Shown here piece after piece: positions 41,317 through 50,835 of a stretch of 64,000 nt of DNA; the stretch's first letter is position 1, and the number at the start of each line of letters is the position of its first letter. The position numbers and the translations under genes are program-made. This stretch comes from JAFNAG01 sp963721405 (GTDB lineage Bacteria; Acidobacteriota; UBA6911): contig CAVRJA010000014.1 in NCBI GenBank assembly GCA_963721405.1, positions 1 through 64,000 on the forward strand, written 5' to 3'. Below the pieces are notes generated by a model. The model was not told where the DNA came from and searched no databases. It saw only the letters and a program-made list of their open reading frames with translations.

Positions 41317-42090
41317 CTAAAGCTCGGTCCCTGCGGTAATACATTCACCCAAGATTCCATCGGCGAGGCCCTTGCGAGCCGGGTACATTGCAATCAGGTC
41401 GATTTTTCGACGATTTCCGCCCGGTAACGCCTCATCGAGCGAATAGGCAATTGGAGGTTGCATCCCTCGGGCAGCGTACTCGAGTGTCTTGTAGAGATAA
41501 TGAATAAAGGATCCCGTGTAGCGGTACCGACGAATGCATCCTTCCAGCTGTGCGCTCAGTTCCTCATCATAGCCTCGCCAGCGAGACAGAAAGGGATGAC
41601 CCTCCAACCAGTCATCAATCATGTACTTGACGAGCTTCATCAATTCTTTCCTCGCCAAGGTATTCCCTTTCTGAGCAACTCGAACCAAAGCGATGCTTAT
41701 CCGGTCTCTCAAACGTCGATCATGAACATCAGCAGGAGCTATGAAGACGTACAGCTTCTCCCGATATCGATTCAAGATGAGGGCTACTTCTTCAGGGTTC
41801 GTATAGGATACAGGCTTTCTTCGCACTCCCGGTTTCCATCGCCGTTGATATGCCGGGTCCAGAAGATTAGTCACCTGATCCCAGTCGATGCCTCCAACCT
41901 CCGTTCTGATCCATTTCCGGATGAAGCGATAGCAATCCGGAGCGTGCCGTAAAATCCATGAACTGTTGAGCGTCGTGGGTCGCCTCTTGGACAGCAGTTC
42001 GTTAAGAGTGAAAGCCACTCGGTCAAAATCCGTGCCTCTTTTTGCGATATGGGTTGTGCCTGCCAATAATCCCGTCCAATCTGAAGGCAT
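41317..42090 (-). CDS. Hypothetical protein with a sigma-region-2-like helical segment
   Basis: 257 residues, ATG 42090. No family recognised. The part from about residue 125 to 215 (LVRVAQKGNTLARKELMKLV, RWRGYDEELSAQLEGCIRRY, RYTGSFIHYLYKTLEYAARG) has the spacing of a sigma-70 region 2: a helix, an acidic helix, then a G-S-F-x2-Y-L motif. No region-4 HTH is visible afterwards. It lies upstream of abiEi in the same direction. It could be a divergent sigma-like regulator, but the resemblance is weak. Confidence 0.55.
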   Translation of the reverse strand: MPSDWTGLLAGTTHIAKRGTDFDRVAFTLNELLSKRRPTTLNSSWILRHAPDCYRFIRKWIRTEVGGIDWDQVTNLLDPAYQRRWKPGVRRKPVSYTNPEEVALILNRYREKLYVFIAPADVHDRRLRDRISIALVRVAQKGNTLARKELMKLVKYMIDDWLEGHPFLSRWRGYDEELSAQLEGCIRRYRYTGSFIHYLYKTLEYAARGMQPPIAYSLDEALPGGNRRKIDLIAMYPARKGLADGILGECITAGTEL

Positions 42091-42145
42091 TGAACTAACG
42101 AAATCGCGGTGATAATTTCCCGATTCATGTGTAGCATCCTAATTT

Positions 42146-42530
42146 CGCTAATGTCAGCCGTCCTCGCCAGCTTTCGAACACGCCTTGTGCTCCAGACCGA
42201 AATCCTCGCCCTGGGACATCAAATCATAGTCTTGAGGAGTTCCGTTTCCACTCGGCCCAAAATTCGAGCCTGGGACAGATCCCTCTGGATCTTGCAGTCG
42301 CGCCGTTGGCCAGAGTGGCGCTCGGCTCTCATCATTGTCAAACCGGAGACAGTCATCGCGTGGCATCGCAAGGGCTTCCGGTTGTTTTGGACCTGGAAAA
42401 GTCGGTGCGGTCGACGGGGAGGCCAAGGATTTCACCAGATTCGACAGAAACACTGCTACCTGAAAGGGGCGTGGTGGTCGAGATCTCAAAGGTGGGTGGA
42501 CTTCATCATCGTAACAACGAGCTAACGGGC
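42146..42530 (+). pseudogene. Transposase relic with internal deletion
   Basis: Frame fragments read VLQTEILALGHQIIVLRSSV, then RAWDRSLWILQSRRWPEWRS, then VIAWHRKGFRLFWTWKSRCG. This is the N-terminal quarter of a common integrase-core transposase. They then jump in a different frame to ERGVVVEISKVGGLHHR, which is the C-terminal end of the same kind of protein (EIPQVGGLHHRYERRAA-like). The catalytic core has been deleted. Only the two ends of the gene remain. Confidence 0.75.
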
Positions 42531-42838
42531 AGCCTGATCGCGCTCTCCCTATCACATGTCAGGCAATCCCACACTGAGGGTTGGCACGCCGAATCTTCCT
42601 CCATTCCAATTATACTATTTTCGATCCTCTCGCGCGTGCCTCAGCCTATCTTGACATCCCACATGAGAACCACCACGATCCGGCCTGGATGTACTGAGAT
42701 CGGCTTGGATGGATGTTCCGGAAGGGACATTCTCAATTTGCTGAGTACGTGTCGGCGTCGGATTGACGAACTCCGAGATCAGTCGATGGGATTCATTTGA
42801 AACCAACTGCCGCTGATGCTGGCACAGCAGTGCCAACA

Positions 42839-42860
42839 CTGCCCCACAACAGCCCCACTC
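42839..42860. repeat. 11-bp tandem repeat pair, left of junction 3
   Basis: CTGCCCCACAA and CAGCCCCACTC, 319 bases left of the tRNA fragment at 43179. The following 80 bases resemble those after the pair at 54127, so the right ends of units share more than the repeat itself. Confidence 0.55.
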
Positions 42861-43178
42861 AATCTTCAGAGGAACGATGACGCGCCGAAACTTTTGATAT
42901 TTCAACCTGTTATTGCCGAATCAAAGTTCTCGTTTGTCCGATCGTTTGTGATTGCTCACCAATGTGACGAAATCAGTCGCGCCAGCGGCTATTAGGCCGA
43001 CTTTAGATGCAAGCGAAGTCTTAATAACAGAATGAATTACGAAGGCATAGGAAATTTGATTTTCTGTTTAGAACATGGGTTTGAGCATGAAAAAAGTGTC
43101 CGAAAACAGCAAAAATCAAATGTTGAGTTCTGATTTCAAGAGCGGTGGATGTATTTTAAATTTAATGGCTTATTGATT

Positions 43179-43228
43179 TGGTAGCGACGGGTGGAATCGA
43201 ACCACCGACCTTGGGGTTATGAATCCCT
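43179..43228 (-). repeat. tRNA-Met(CAT) 3' fragment, attachment-site repeat 3
   Basis: Identical over 50 bases to the fragments at 14861 and 29598. The sequence right of it (GTGCCTTACCTC...CATACC) is closest to that of unit 1. No 5' half of a tRNA is attached. Confidence 0.9.
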
Positions 43229-43330
43229 AAAGTGCCTTACCTCAACTACATACCGAACGAAAAAAGCCAATAAAAACGCGGGTTCCTTGAAGTTGCTTTA
43301 GGACCGTTTGTGCGGCCGTCTGCAACAGGA

Positions 43331-43352
43331 CAGCCCCACAACAGCCCCACTG
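43331..43352. repeat. 11-bp tandem repeat pair in the unit 3 leader
   Basis: CAGCCCCACAA and CAGCCCCACTG, 103 bases right of the tRNA fragment, as in units 1 and 2. The neighbouring hairpin is weakened (GGCCGTCT/GGACAGCC). Confidence 0.55.
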
Positions 43353-43469
43353 GCTGCTCGCGGGCAACTTGTGCCAGGAGCAGCACAGATGGATCTGCAA
43401 GCGCATCGTGACCGCTGATTCGGCAGCGGACCGCTTCGCTCGCCACCCATTTTAACTCAAGGAGACGCT

Positions 43470-44277
43470 ATGGCACACATCTTTACTCTCACGAATGCAA
43501 AGGGCGGCTGCGGCAAGATCACAGTCGCCCTCAACCTCGCTGTTTGCTTCGCCAGGGCAGGCAATCGGTCGCTTGCCATCGACCTGGATCAGCAGGGCAA
43601 CCTGAGCGCCGGCTTCGGGGTCGATCTCAACAAGCTGAAATTTACAGCTCATCGCCTGTTGATCAATGAGGTGCCGGAGATCCGCCACTACCTCGTCGAA
43701 ATTCGTCCTCAGCTCCACCTATCTGCCGAATTCCATCGATATTGAGGCCGATGATCTGCTGGAGGCGAAGAAAGTCAATCGAGAGCTTTTGCTCCGCCGG
43801 CAATTGAAGCCGGTCTTGCCAGATTTCGATGTCGTCGTCATCGACACCCCACCGGCAATGAGGGCCGCGACCATCAATGCGCTGGTCGTCGCCGACTCCA
43901 TGATCATTCCGATCGATTCGTCATCGTTTGCCTTGCTCGGCATGAACCAGCTCCTGAAAACCATTGCTGCGATCAGCGAGACCCACAACCCTTCTCTGAA
44001 AATCAACGTTCTGACCACGATGTTCAACAAGCGGCAGAACCTCGACAAGATCATCCGCCAGCAGGTCGAGGAATTCTTCGGTCCCAGCCTGGTCCTGGAA
44101 TCGGTGATCCATCGTTACGTCGGTGTTGCCGAAGCCACCGCCATGAGAAGAGGCGTGGTGGAGAGCTCCACGACAAGTTCCGCCACCTTCAACTTCATGA
44201 AACTGTTCAACGAACTCAAACGGGAAATGAGCCATGAACAAAAGAGACCGGCAGCAGTTGAAAGCATCCATCGCTAG
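43470..44277 (+). pseudogene. parA: ParA-family ATPase, unit 3, frameshifted
   Basis: The first frame reads normally to LHLSAEFHRY at 43745. The rest (DIEADDLLEAKK... to the end) is in another frame. An extra base in the run CCTATCTGCC near 43720 explains the shift. The Walker A is also altered, KGGCGKIT in place of KGGCGKTT, which should impair nucleotide binding. The other units encode 268 residues without interruption. The downstream gene 2 of this unit is also frameshifted, so this module is dead. Confidence 0.9.
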
Positions 44278-45470
44278 AGATCTCATCCAGGGTCAGGGCG
44301 AGCATATCGCTACGAGGGAACTGCTCAAGCAATATGCCCCGCTTGAGGGCGTCATCACCACGCCGGCAGCCGGCACGCCACCGCCGCCGAGGCCAGCCCC
44401 CCCTGTGGAAAAAACCCTGGCACACAATGCCGCCGTGGCATCAGAGCGAGACTCACCATGGCACGCTGCCACGGAGGCACCGCCCGCCACCGTGGCGCCA
44501 GATACCACCGTGACACGGCTTGCCATGGTAAAAGGCGAGTTGAGGGTACCGAATACGCTCAATTTCAGCCTGTTTCCGACACTCGATCCGTTCGCAAAGG
44601 CAGTCTATTACCAACTGTACCTTCTCTCGCACGGCTTCCGGCGCGACACGTGCGTTGTCGGCCTGGCGAAGCTGGCAAAATCAGTTCTCATGTCGCAGAG
44701 AAAGGTCCAGGAAACAGTACTTCACCTCGAAAAGAGAGGATTGATCCGGCGGCTGCGTGCAATCCTTGGTGGCCCCTCAAAAGGGAATGTCTACCAGGTG
44801 CCGATCCCCGCCGCCGACACGGCGCCCGGCACTATCGTAGCATCCGGTGCCAACGTAGCAGAGGATGCCACCATGGCACCGCATGCCAGCGTAGCACCCG
44901 GAGCCTGCGTGGCGCCACATGCCACCAATAAAGATGATGATGATTATAAAAAACAATCATCATCAAATGGCGGTAGAACCCGTGTCGGCGCTGCCACCCG
45001 AGGGGAAAACCACAGCCGGGCGGCTGCGCCGCGAGAAAAACACGGGATCTCGAACTACGATTTTGCGGCTGTCCGGGCCACCTACGAAAAGGTGACAGGA
45101 AATGGGTGGAGCCGATTCCGAAACTTACGGGGAACACGGTCTCGACCAGGTCCCTGTCAAAAAAGTAATTTCAGCTCTGGAAACCGTCAGCCAGCGATCC
45201 TCCGTCAAAATCAACAGCTTCAAATATTTCGTCAAAGAAATCAATGCGCTCCCCGATCCCCGCAATCGGGCCCGGCAAAAGCAGCAGCTCGGAAACATCG
45301 TGCGGAGAATCCGGGATAATTCCGTGGGTCGCGCGGATTACTCGGAAATCGATTTCCGCGAGGACGTAAAATGCGCATGTGCCCGCGAGGGAGTCGTCTT
45401 CGATAACGATATCTATGACGAACTGGTTGGTGGCCGCCGCCCATCCGCCGATGTTCGCGCCGGACTGTAA
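44234..45470 (+). pseudogene. ParA-linked winged-helix protein, unit 3, frameshifted
   Basis: The N-terminal region, both linkers and the winged-helix core read as in the intact copies up to YEKVTGNGWS. Near 45113 bases have been lost relative to unit 2, and the frame shifts; the C-terminal part (DSETYGEHGLDQVPVKKVIS...) continues in the frame starting at 45102. The normal stop after the LVG codons is also lost, adding about 13 residues before the stop at 45470. Its start overlaps parA by 44 bases. Confidence 0.88.
44410..44932. repeat. Intragenic palindromic iterons, unit 3
   Basis: Cluster A starts at 44428, 44467, 44485 (CGCCACCGTGGCG, perfect) and 44503. Cluster B starts at 44830, 44848, 44866, 44884, 44902 and 44920, all at 18-base steps. 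The repeats persist although the gene is frameshifted further downstream. Confidence 0.72.
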
Positions 45471-45653
45471 CAGCCGATCTCGAGGGTTCATGTCGAGGTT
45501 CTTATGTGGCCGGCGGCAAGCCTCCGCTGAAACAGGATGCGATGGCCCCATTCGGGGCTGCTTTGGGCCGCCAGGGTTCCGCTGTCTGCTTTTCGGGTTG
45601 CCTCGAGTGGAATCCGCCGGTTAGGATGCTGAGACAAGAATGCGAGTCAAAAA

Positions 45654-46409
45654 ATGCAAAAGCAACGATGTCTCCTTGCCACTATGACCGGTGAACCGTT
45701 CCAGCCCGTGCGTCTCTATTATTCGATCCCGGATCGTCTGTTCGTGGTCAAGAGGCTCCGGGCCATGAAGTGCATGCTCGAAGTTCCCCCGGAGCGATGC
45801 TGGCAGTGGTTGTTTCAGGGCGAGGCAGCGGCCCTCCGATTTCCGGGCGGCTATGAGGGCGTACCGAAGGAGAAACGCCCCATCGTCCTCGGCCGCATCC
45901 GCTTTCCGAAGAGTGACCGCATGACCCTGGAGACGAATTCGATCACGCGGGCGATCGAGGGGGCGCGGTTCTTTGCACCCCGTCTCGGGTCCGAGGCCAT
46001 TGCGATGCGTTGCCGGCTGGTAAACCGTTGCTTCGCTGCCGACGAGGGTAAGCTCAGTGAACTTATGGGGACGCTCGACCGTGACGTTACTGTGATTGAT
46101 CCTCGGGAGACCGAAGCGGCTCTGCGGCGGGAATTAGCGGGTATTCGATCGCCGCGGGAAGCTAAGCGCAGCGTCGCAGAGTACGTGGAGCAGGTGTTGA
46201 AGAGCAAGGAGGACGTTCCCCTGGTTGAAGACTTTCCCCAGCATCCTGAAGAGGAGACGCCGGAGTTCCACGAACTGGCGGTTACCCTGCAACTGCGCGG
46301 CGTGCGTGCGCTTGAGCACTGGCAGGGCAACACCCACCTGACGCTGGCCGCAATCATTGTGCGCACCGTCAAGGAAAACATGCGCCGCCCCTCCAACACT
46401 CGAACGTAG
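45654..46409 (+). CDS. Hypothetical protein, unit 3
   Basis: 251 residues, no recognised family. The central part has conserved-looking runs: KRPIVLGRIRFPKSDRMTLE and TNSITRAIEGARFFAPRLGS. The C-terminal portion (LALEHWQGNTHLTLAAIIVR-type ending) is duplicated in degenerate form at 50415-50508. ATG 45684 is an alternative start. It lies just after the broken gene 2, with the following gene 28 bases downstream, and is probably cotranscribed with it. Confidence 0.5.
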   Translation: MQKQRCLLATMTGEPFQPVRLYYSIPDRLFVVKRLRAMKCMLEVPPERCWQWLFQGEAAALRFPGGYEGVPKEKRPIVLGRIRFPKSDRMTLETNSITRAIEGARFFAPRLGSEAIAMRCRLVNRCFAADEGKLSELMGTLDRDVTVIDPRETEAALRRELAGIRSPREAKRSVAEYVEQVLKSKEDVPLVEDFPQHPEEETPEFHELAVTLQLRGVRALEHWQGNTHLTLAAIIVRTVKENMRRPSNTRT

Positions 46410-46437
46410 CAGCCGGTCCGGCGCCCTGGAGGAAACA

Positions 46438-46818
46438 ATGCAGATTCCATCCGAATATCGAGGCTGGTGGCGTATCGTGGATACTTCGCAGTGGGTGAAC
46501 GACGATCTTGATCTTCTGGGCACCGCCCTGATCTCGCTGACGGGAACTGCCGACCGCCTGCGGATGCATGCCCTCCTGGCTTACGTCAACTGCAAGCCCA
46601 CCAAATCCGGCGTTTCATTCACCTGGGAGGGAGCATGGGAGTTTGACCAGATGTCGGGCTCGGGACGCGTGACGCTGCGCAAGGACGGACGCCTCAGGGG
46701 CATCATCAGAATCAACGATGGAGATTCCAGCCAATTCATCGCCGAGCGTTCGGTCGAGCCGGACGCGCCAATCCAGGAGCCTCCGAGCTACCGAGACAAG
46801 TGGCGAAGGCGTTGGTAA
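46438..46818 (+). CDS. Conserved hypothetical protein, unit 3
   Basis: 126 residues from ATG 46438, preceded by GGAGGAAAC. The pattern YRGWWRIVDTSQWVNDDLDL, GVSFTWEGAWEFDQMSGSGR and LRGIIRINDGDSSQFIAER is one I know from uncharacterised bacterial proteins of about 120 residues (beta-rich, ending with a short-chain ID..S.F motif). No function is known. It follows the 251-residue gene in the same direction and ends 85 bases before the metalloprotease-like gene. Confidence 0.65.
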   Translation: MQIPSEYRGWWRIVDTSQWVNDDLDLLGTALISLTGTADRLRMHALLAYVNCKPTKSGVSFTWEGAWEFDQMSGSGRVTLRKDGRLRGIIRINDGDSSQFIAERSVEPDAPIQEPPSYRDKWRRRW

Positions 46819-46903
46819 ACGATGGAGGCCGAGTAGCCTTCGAGCGCGAACGCAGTTCCCGTCGAAATTGGAGAACCGACGTAATTCTTTGGAACCTGAG
46901 CCA

Positions 46904-47794
46904 ATGTCAAGGAAGAAGGTAACACAATCGATTGAAGCGCTGACGCGTCATTATCTGGCTACAGGCGAGGACGCTGGCCGGACTTATCTGGAATACAAAC
47001 CGCCGTATTCTCACCCGACTCGAGAGGAGCTTCTGGCGGCCTTGAGCGACGAGGTGAGGAAGCGGGAACAGGGTCGTCCGCGAGCGACACTTCCCCCTGG
47101 AATTGATCCACTCTTGCTGGCGCGTGACAAAGCGAAACCGATGGTCTGTGGGCTTTTCCCGGCCTTGGAACGCCCTCCGGTCCAGGAAGTGCTTGAAAAG
47201 TCTGTGCTTTTCCTTTCGGCTGACAACATCCATCAGATAATCACTTCCAGGCGCTGGCTGCGTACCGCATGGAGCGTGGCAAACATCTATCTCGACAGTC
47301 TCGGCGCGGAACCCCTCGGCGACGGCAAATTTCAGGCGGTCGGAATGGGTGAGGAGACGACGTCGTACGTATCGATGACATATTTCGCCGAAAGCGATCC
47401 CTTTGCCGACTATGTCGTCCATGAAATGGCGCACGTTTTTCACAATTGGAAGCGCGCCTGGACGGGGCTGCGACCAATCCGGCACCGCGAGTTTCTGCTG
47501 AACATCAAGTTCGCAAAGCGGGAGTTGTTTGCCTTCGCATGCGAAGTCTACAGTCGGATTCTGGAAATGGGCTGCAGCCGGAGGGAACGGCGTTCGTTGC
47601 TGGACCGGTTTGCGCACGAGTCGCACATCGCCGGCAAGGGAAAGGAGAGGGTTGAGCTTCTTGAAATCCTTTCAGCCACTGTGGAAGCGCGGAACGGCTG
47701 GAAGCGGATCCTCGAGAAATGCGCGGAAGACAACTGGAGAACCCGCAGGCAAGCGGTTTTGTCCCTATTTTCGAAACCGGTTCTCCCCTCGTAA
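46904..47794 (+). CDS. HExxH protein, putative zinc metalloprotease
   Basis: 296 residues from ATG 46904; the open frame reaches further upstream, but the extra residues are Arg/Ser-rich and have no ribosome site. A zinc-binding motif HEMAHVFHNWKRAW lies near residue 175, in a context (DPFADYVVHEMAHVFH) that looks like a single-domain peptidase. Further residues such as E in the FAFACEVYSR region could complete the site. No signal peptide, so it is likely cytoplasmic. The family is unknown. It is convergent with another HExxH gene at 47952. Confidence 0.6.
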   Translation: MSRKKVTQSIEALTRHYLATGEDAGRTYLEYKPPYSHPTREELLAALSDEVRKREQGRPRATLPPGIDPLLLARDKAKPMVCGLFPALERPPVQEVLEKSVLFLSADNIHQIITSRRWLRTAWSVANIYLDSLGAEPLGDGKFQAVGMGEETTSYVSMTYFAESDPFADYVVHEMAHVFHNWKRAWTGLRPIRHREFLLNIKFAKRELFAFACEVYSRILEMGCSRRERRSLLDRFAHESHIAGKGKERVELLEILSATVEARNGWKRILEKCAEDNWRTRRQAVLSLFSKPVLPS

Positions 47795-47951
47795 ACACTG
47801 ATTCGATTACTTCGCAGGAGTAGCCGCTGACGGGAATGAGATGAGAAATTGCGGGACTGACTATCCCGCCCGCCGACACATGGAGATCCTTCTGGCCGAA
47901 CATCTGACTGACTGAGTGCAATGCCGCTGGCGACACACGTTCGTGGGCAGA

Positions 47952-48875
47952 TCAAACTCCACCAAGAGACGCGCGTGCAGGAGACGAAAAGCCGGGTACC
48001 ACACATCGCGATTCAAATCTGGCTGAGCAGCTTCGAAGCCATCGTTGCGCGGCCTCAATCGACGCATTCTTCACCAGAGCAGGCTGCGACTCGATACGAT
48101 TCGATACGGCCGTCGACACAAAATGCGGAAGCCCTCGCTTGAAGAAACTGACCAGAGAAGCGTCGACTTTGCACTTCGCAAGCCCATCATCAAACGCATC
48201 GCGGAGAGCTGACAAAAGCGAGGGAAGCATTTGGGCTGAACAGAATGATCCGGTCACCGCAGACTCCAGCGCCTCTGCCAAACCTCGCAGCACGCACCAG
48301 AACTCGAGGGATGGAACTCTCTCGTGCGGGAAAAATTTCGGCCATCGAGCCAGTTGGAGAAGATTGGCATCGAACTCCGACCGAACCACACCGAAAAAGG
48401 TCGAGATCGCAGCGTCGAGCTCAGCTTGTGGTTCCCTGAAAGGCACAGTTCCTCGAATCGCTTGGTTTACATGGACAAGCTCGTGCTCGAGAATGGAACG
48501 GAACACCTCGCTGCAGGAACGCACTTGTCTTCGTGGGATAAACACTAGGGGCGGAATGTAGTACGAGTCGTTTTGAACGATGGAGGCGATGGCATCATAG
48601 CTGGGGAAGGTCCCCGCAAACCAGGAATCCTCCACAAACCCGATAAGATACTTCCTTTTGGACAAAACTGAATCGTGCAGCTTCAGCGTAATCGCAGAAC
48701 CGGCATCTCCGTCACGCAAGGCAATGCGCGGTGGCACAGATTCGCTGAGTGCCAAATATTGAGTTACAGACGCAAAGTAGGCCCGATACGCCTTCTCCGT
48801 AGCAGTGCTCCTCAACAGCGCATGTTTCGATTGTAAGAGTTCCCGCTGAGATAAGACGTACGGCATGGACGCCAT
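47952..48875 (-). CDS. HExxH-containing hypothetical protein
   Basis: 307 residues. It contains ILEHELVHVNQAIRG near residue 130, an HExxH-type motif (HELVH) preceded by a helix, and E residues about 20 downstream (EPQAELDAAIS) that could be the third ligand. The C-terminal half is helical. ATG 48875 lies three bases after the stop of the PIN fragment. Together with the ImmA-type HELGH gene upstream, this locus encodes several zincin-like proteins. Family not recognised. Confidence 0.55.
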   Translation of the reverse strand: MASMPYVLSQRELLQSKHALLRSTATEKAYRAYFASVTQYLALSESVPPRIALRDGDAGSAITLKLHDSVLSKRKYLIGFVEDSWFAGTFPSYDAIASIVQNDSYYIPPLVFIPRRQVRSCSEVFRSILEHELVHVNQAIRGTVPFREPQAELDAAISTFFGVVRSEFDANLLQLARWPKFFPHERVPSLEFWCVLRGLAEALESAVTGSFCSAQMLPSLLSALRDAFDDGLAKCKVDASLVSFFKRGLPHFVSTAVSNRIESQPALVKNASIEAAQRWLRSCSARFESRCVVPGFSSPARASLGGV

Positions 48876-48878
48876 TTG

Positions 48879-49070
48879 TTACCGCTCCTTGTTTCTGCCT
48901 CTCAAGACCCGCAGCCCAAAACCTGTTAGCTGGTCTCCCCACTCGCCTCGCATTTCGCGGTCATAAAGAACATCCGGCACCGCAAACTCATGCGGGAGAG
49001 CAAAAATCGCTTCCAGCAGGTTCCCTCGCTCCAAGTCGATCAGGACGGAGGTATCCGACACGAGGATCAT
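48879..49070 (-). CDS. PIN-domain N-terminal fragment
   Basis: 63 residues: MILVSDTSVLIDLERGNLLE, with the first catalytic Asp, then FAVPDVLYDREM. This is the N-terminal third of a PIN nuclease of the DUF3368/VapC kind. It ends VLRGRNKER where the family would continue through the second and third acids, so it is truncated. The ATG overlaps the stop of the upstream XRE/ImmA gene by ATGA, which is how an antitoxin-toxin pair is arranged. The toxin is probably inactive. Confidence 0.65.
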   Translation of the reverse strand: MILVSDTSVLIDLERGNLLEAIFALPHEFAVPDVLYDREMRGEWGDQLTGFGLRVLRGRNKER

Positions 49071-50143
49071 TGGTGGGCAACCCCAGCGGGTTCCTCCATG
49101 CGGCGATTGAGTTCGCGCACCGTGATGTTCAGCAGTTCGGCCGTTTTAGGCTCGGAAATCGCCCCCTCGGCGAGAGCCCGGTAGCATAGACGGTCAAAAC
49201 GTTCCGGCTTTTCCTCGTCCAGATGCTCGGGCTCGTAATTCGGGGCGCTTCGAAATCCCAGACGCGAAAACTCCCGGAACAGTCTTAGTGAAAGCGACGC
49301 CGGGAAGATGCTGAGATCGGAGCATCGGTACGTAATGGCCTGAACACTCGCACCGTAGAGCCTCTTAAGAGCGAACAGTTCACCCCAACTGATGGAGCTT
49401 CGGTTTCTGCCAACATTTGCCCATAGGGCTTCGGCTGGCATAAAAAACGCGCCGGCGAACCTATGGGCTGCCTTCTCCCGGAACTTGTCGTCTCCCTGAA
49501 CATCCATGACCATATGACCGAGTTCGTGGGCGAGACTGAAACGTTGCCGTTCGCCGTGAACACCGCGACGGATCACGATGATCGGAACCGGTTCGCCCCG
49601 CGAACGGCGGACCTGCGCAGCCAATCCATCGATGTTCTCCTGTGATTCCACAACCAGAACCTTTATGCCCCGCTCTTCGAGCAGCTCGACAAGGTTCGGA
49701 ATCGGATCGATTCCGAGGTTCCAGTGCTCGCGCAGATACTGGGCGGCGCTATCGGCCTCTCCGATCTCCCGGACGGGGAACGGCGCCTCCCTGGGCCAGT
49801 CGCATTGCGCACTCGGCAGGTGCAGGATTTCCTCGACCATCAAATAACGTTCGATCAGGTGCAAGGCCTGCGCTTGAATTTGCGACTGCTCCTTCTTGCT
49901 CGTGATCTGCTTCTTCCGGAACTCGACTCCCTCCAGCACCATTTCTTGATCGCCAAGGAGGTAGTCCACGGACACCCCGAGTGCGCGGCCGAGAGCGATC
50001 AGCACTCCGGAACTGGGCACGTCCTCATTCCGTTCGTATTTGCCGATCTGCTGGGCCGAAACCCGGTTGCCAATTCTGGCCGCAAGGTCACGCAAGGAAA
50101 GACCGGCAGCGGCACGAGCAAGCTTGAGTCGTTTACCGATCAT
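49067..50143 (-). CDS. XRE-HTH plus ImmA/IrrE-type metallopeptidase protein
   Basis: 358 residues. N-terminal XRE HTH: GKRLKLARAAAGLSLRDLAARIG...GKYERNEDVPSSGVLIALGRALG (residues 3-55). C-terminal ImmA/IrrE (DUF955) domain with HELGHMVMDVQGDD near residue 195 and the preceding SLA helix. Proteins of this two-domain form act as repressors that are cleaved or inactivated under stress, and they often pair with toxins. Here it is followed by a PIN fragment. A consensus promoter and inverted repeat (50166-50202) precede it, with AAGGAGGAGAG as ribosome site. Confidence 0.85.
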   Translation of the reverse strand: MIGKRLKLARAAAGLSLRDLAARIGNRVSAQQIGKYERNEDVPSSGVLIALGRALGVSVDYLLGDQEMVLEGVEFRKKQITSKKEQSQIQAQALHLIERYLMVEEILHLPSAQCDWPREAPFPVREIGEADSAAQYLREHWNLGIDPIPNLVELLEERGIKVLVVESQENIDGLAAQVRRSRGEPVPIIVIRRGVHGERQRFSLAHELGHMVMDVQGDDKFREKAAHRFAGAFFMPAEALWANVGRNRSSISWGELFALKRLYGASVQAITYRCSDLSIFPASLSLRLFREFSRLGFRSAPNYEPEHLDEEKPERFDRLCYRALAEGAISEPKTAELLNITVRELNRRMEEPAGVAHQ

Positions 50144-50165
50144 GGCTCTCTCCTCCTTACCGTCA

Positions 50166-50202
50166 GTTTACAATTATACTATTATTTACTTGTTCTGTAA
50201 AC
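50166..50202 (-). promoter_or_regulatory. Promoter and operator of the XRE/ImmA gene
   Basis: On the minus strand TTTACA (50201-50196) is followed after 17 bases by TATAAT (50178-50173), a near-consensus housekeeping promoter. GTTTACA (50166-50172, plus) and TGTAAAC (50196-50202, plus) form an inverted repeat whose arms overlap the -10 and -35 boxes. Binding by the gene's own HTH protein would block RNA polymerase. Confidence 0.65.
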
Positions 50203-50414
50203 CGAAGGACACGACAAGCGACAAATGAACGGCTTCAACCCTGTTTCCGAGTGGGAGCGGCGGATCGCGATCTCTTGCTATTCCGTACATTTGGGACTCT
50301 TGCCTGACCAAATTCGTGCGTTTGCTGCGCGATGGAGTAGGCCGCCAGTTTCCTGCCAGTGCGACCTCCAAGAGCGATAAGACTGCTCCCGCGCGCACGA
50401 GCAGGGCGTGAAAA

Positions 50415-50508
50415 CCTGGAGGAGCAGCACGCACCTGACGCTGGCCGCGATCGTCGTGCGGACCATCAAGGCAAACATGCACCGCCCCGGCAACACTCGA
50501 ACGTAGCA
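50415..50508 (+). pseudogene. Degenerate duplicate of the end of the 45654-46409 gene
   Basis: The bases encoding THLTLAAIIVRTVKENM...NTRT at 46330-46409, and about 20 bases beyond the stop, recur here with scattered changes (HLTLAAIVVRTIKANMHRPG...NTRT). Only the last 30 or so codons are present, so it is a remnant. The genes at 46438-50143 lie between the two copies. Confidence 0.7.
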
Positions 50509-50532
50509 GCCGTCCGGCGTCCCTGACGAAGA

Positions 50533-50835
50533 TTGCTCAATTGGGTCTTTGGCGGAGGCGCTTTTAAAGAAGGGGGCTGGTTCTACGGCGCGACAGCTCT
50601 TCCAATCCTGTATGGGTTGGATCGCTTTTCGGAAGGCCTTGATTTTTCGCTGCTAAGTCCCTCAGCGGAAATTGATCTTTTACGTTACTGCAATGCTCTG
50701 GAAAACGAGATACGCGCATTCGGGTTTGAGGTCACTGTGACAGGGAAAAGCACAAGTGCCCAAGGTACGAAGTGTACCGCGGCCTCGGACGCCAGGCTCA
50801 GAAAGACGGCTTCTTCTGTCAAAAACCATTCGTAA
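50533..50835 (+). pseudogene. abiEii-type toxin relic
   Basis: Reads GGWFYGATALPILYGLDRFS, then EGLDFSLL, the nucleotidyltransferase signature of AbiEii-like toxins (normally FYGGTAL...LDRFSEDLDFSL). The gene begins abruptly without a start and loses similarity after about residue 70. No AbiEi-like gene is next to it. This is the third abiEii homologue in the window, each in a different unit. Confidence 0.7.
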
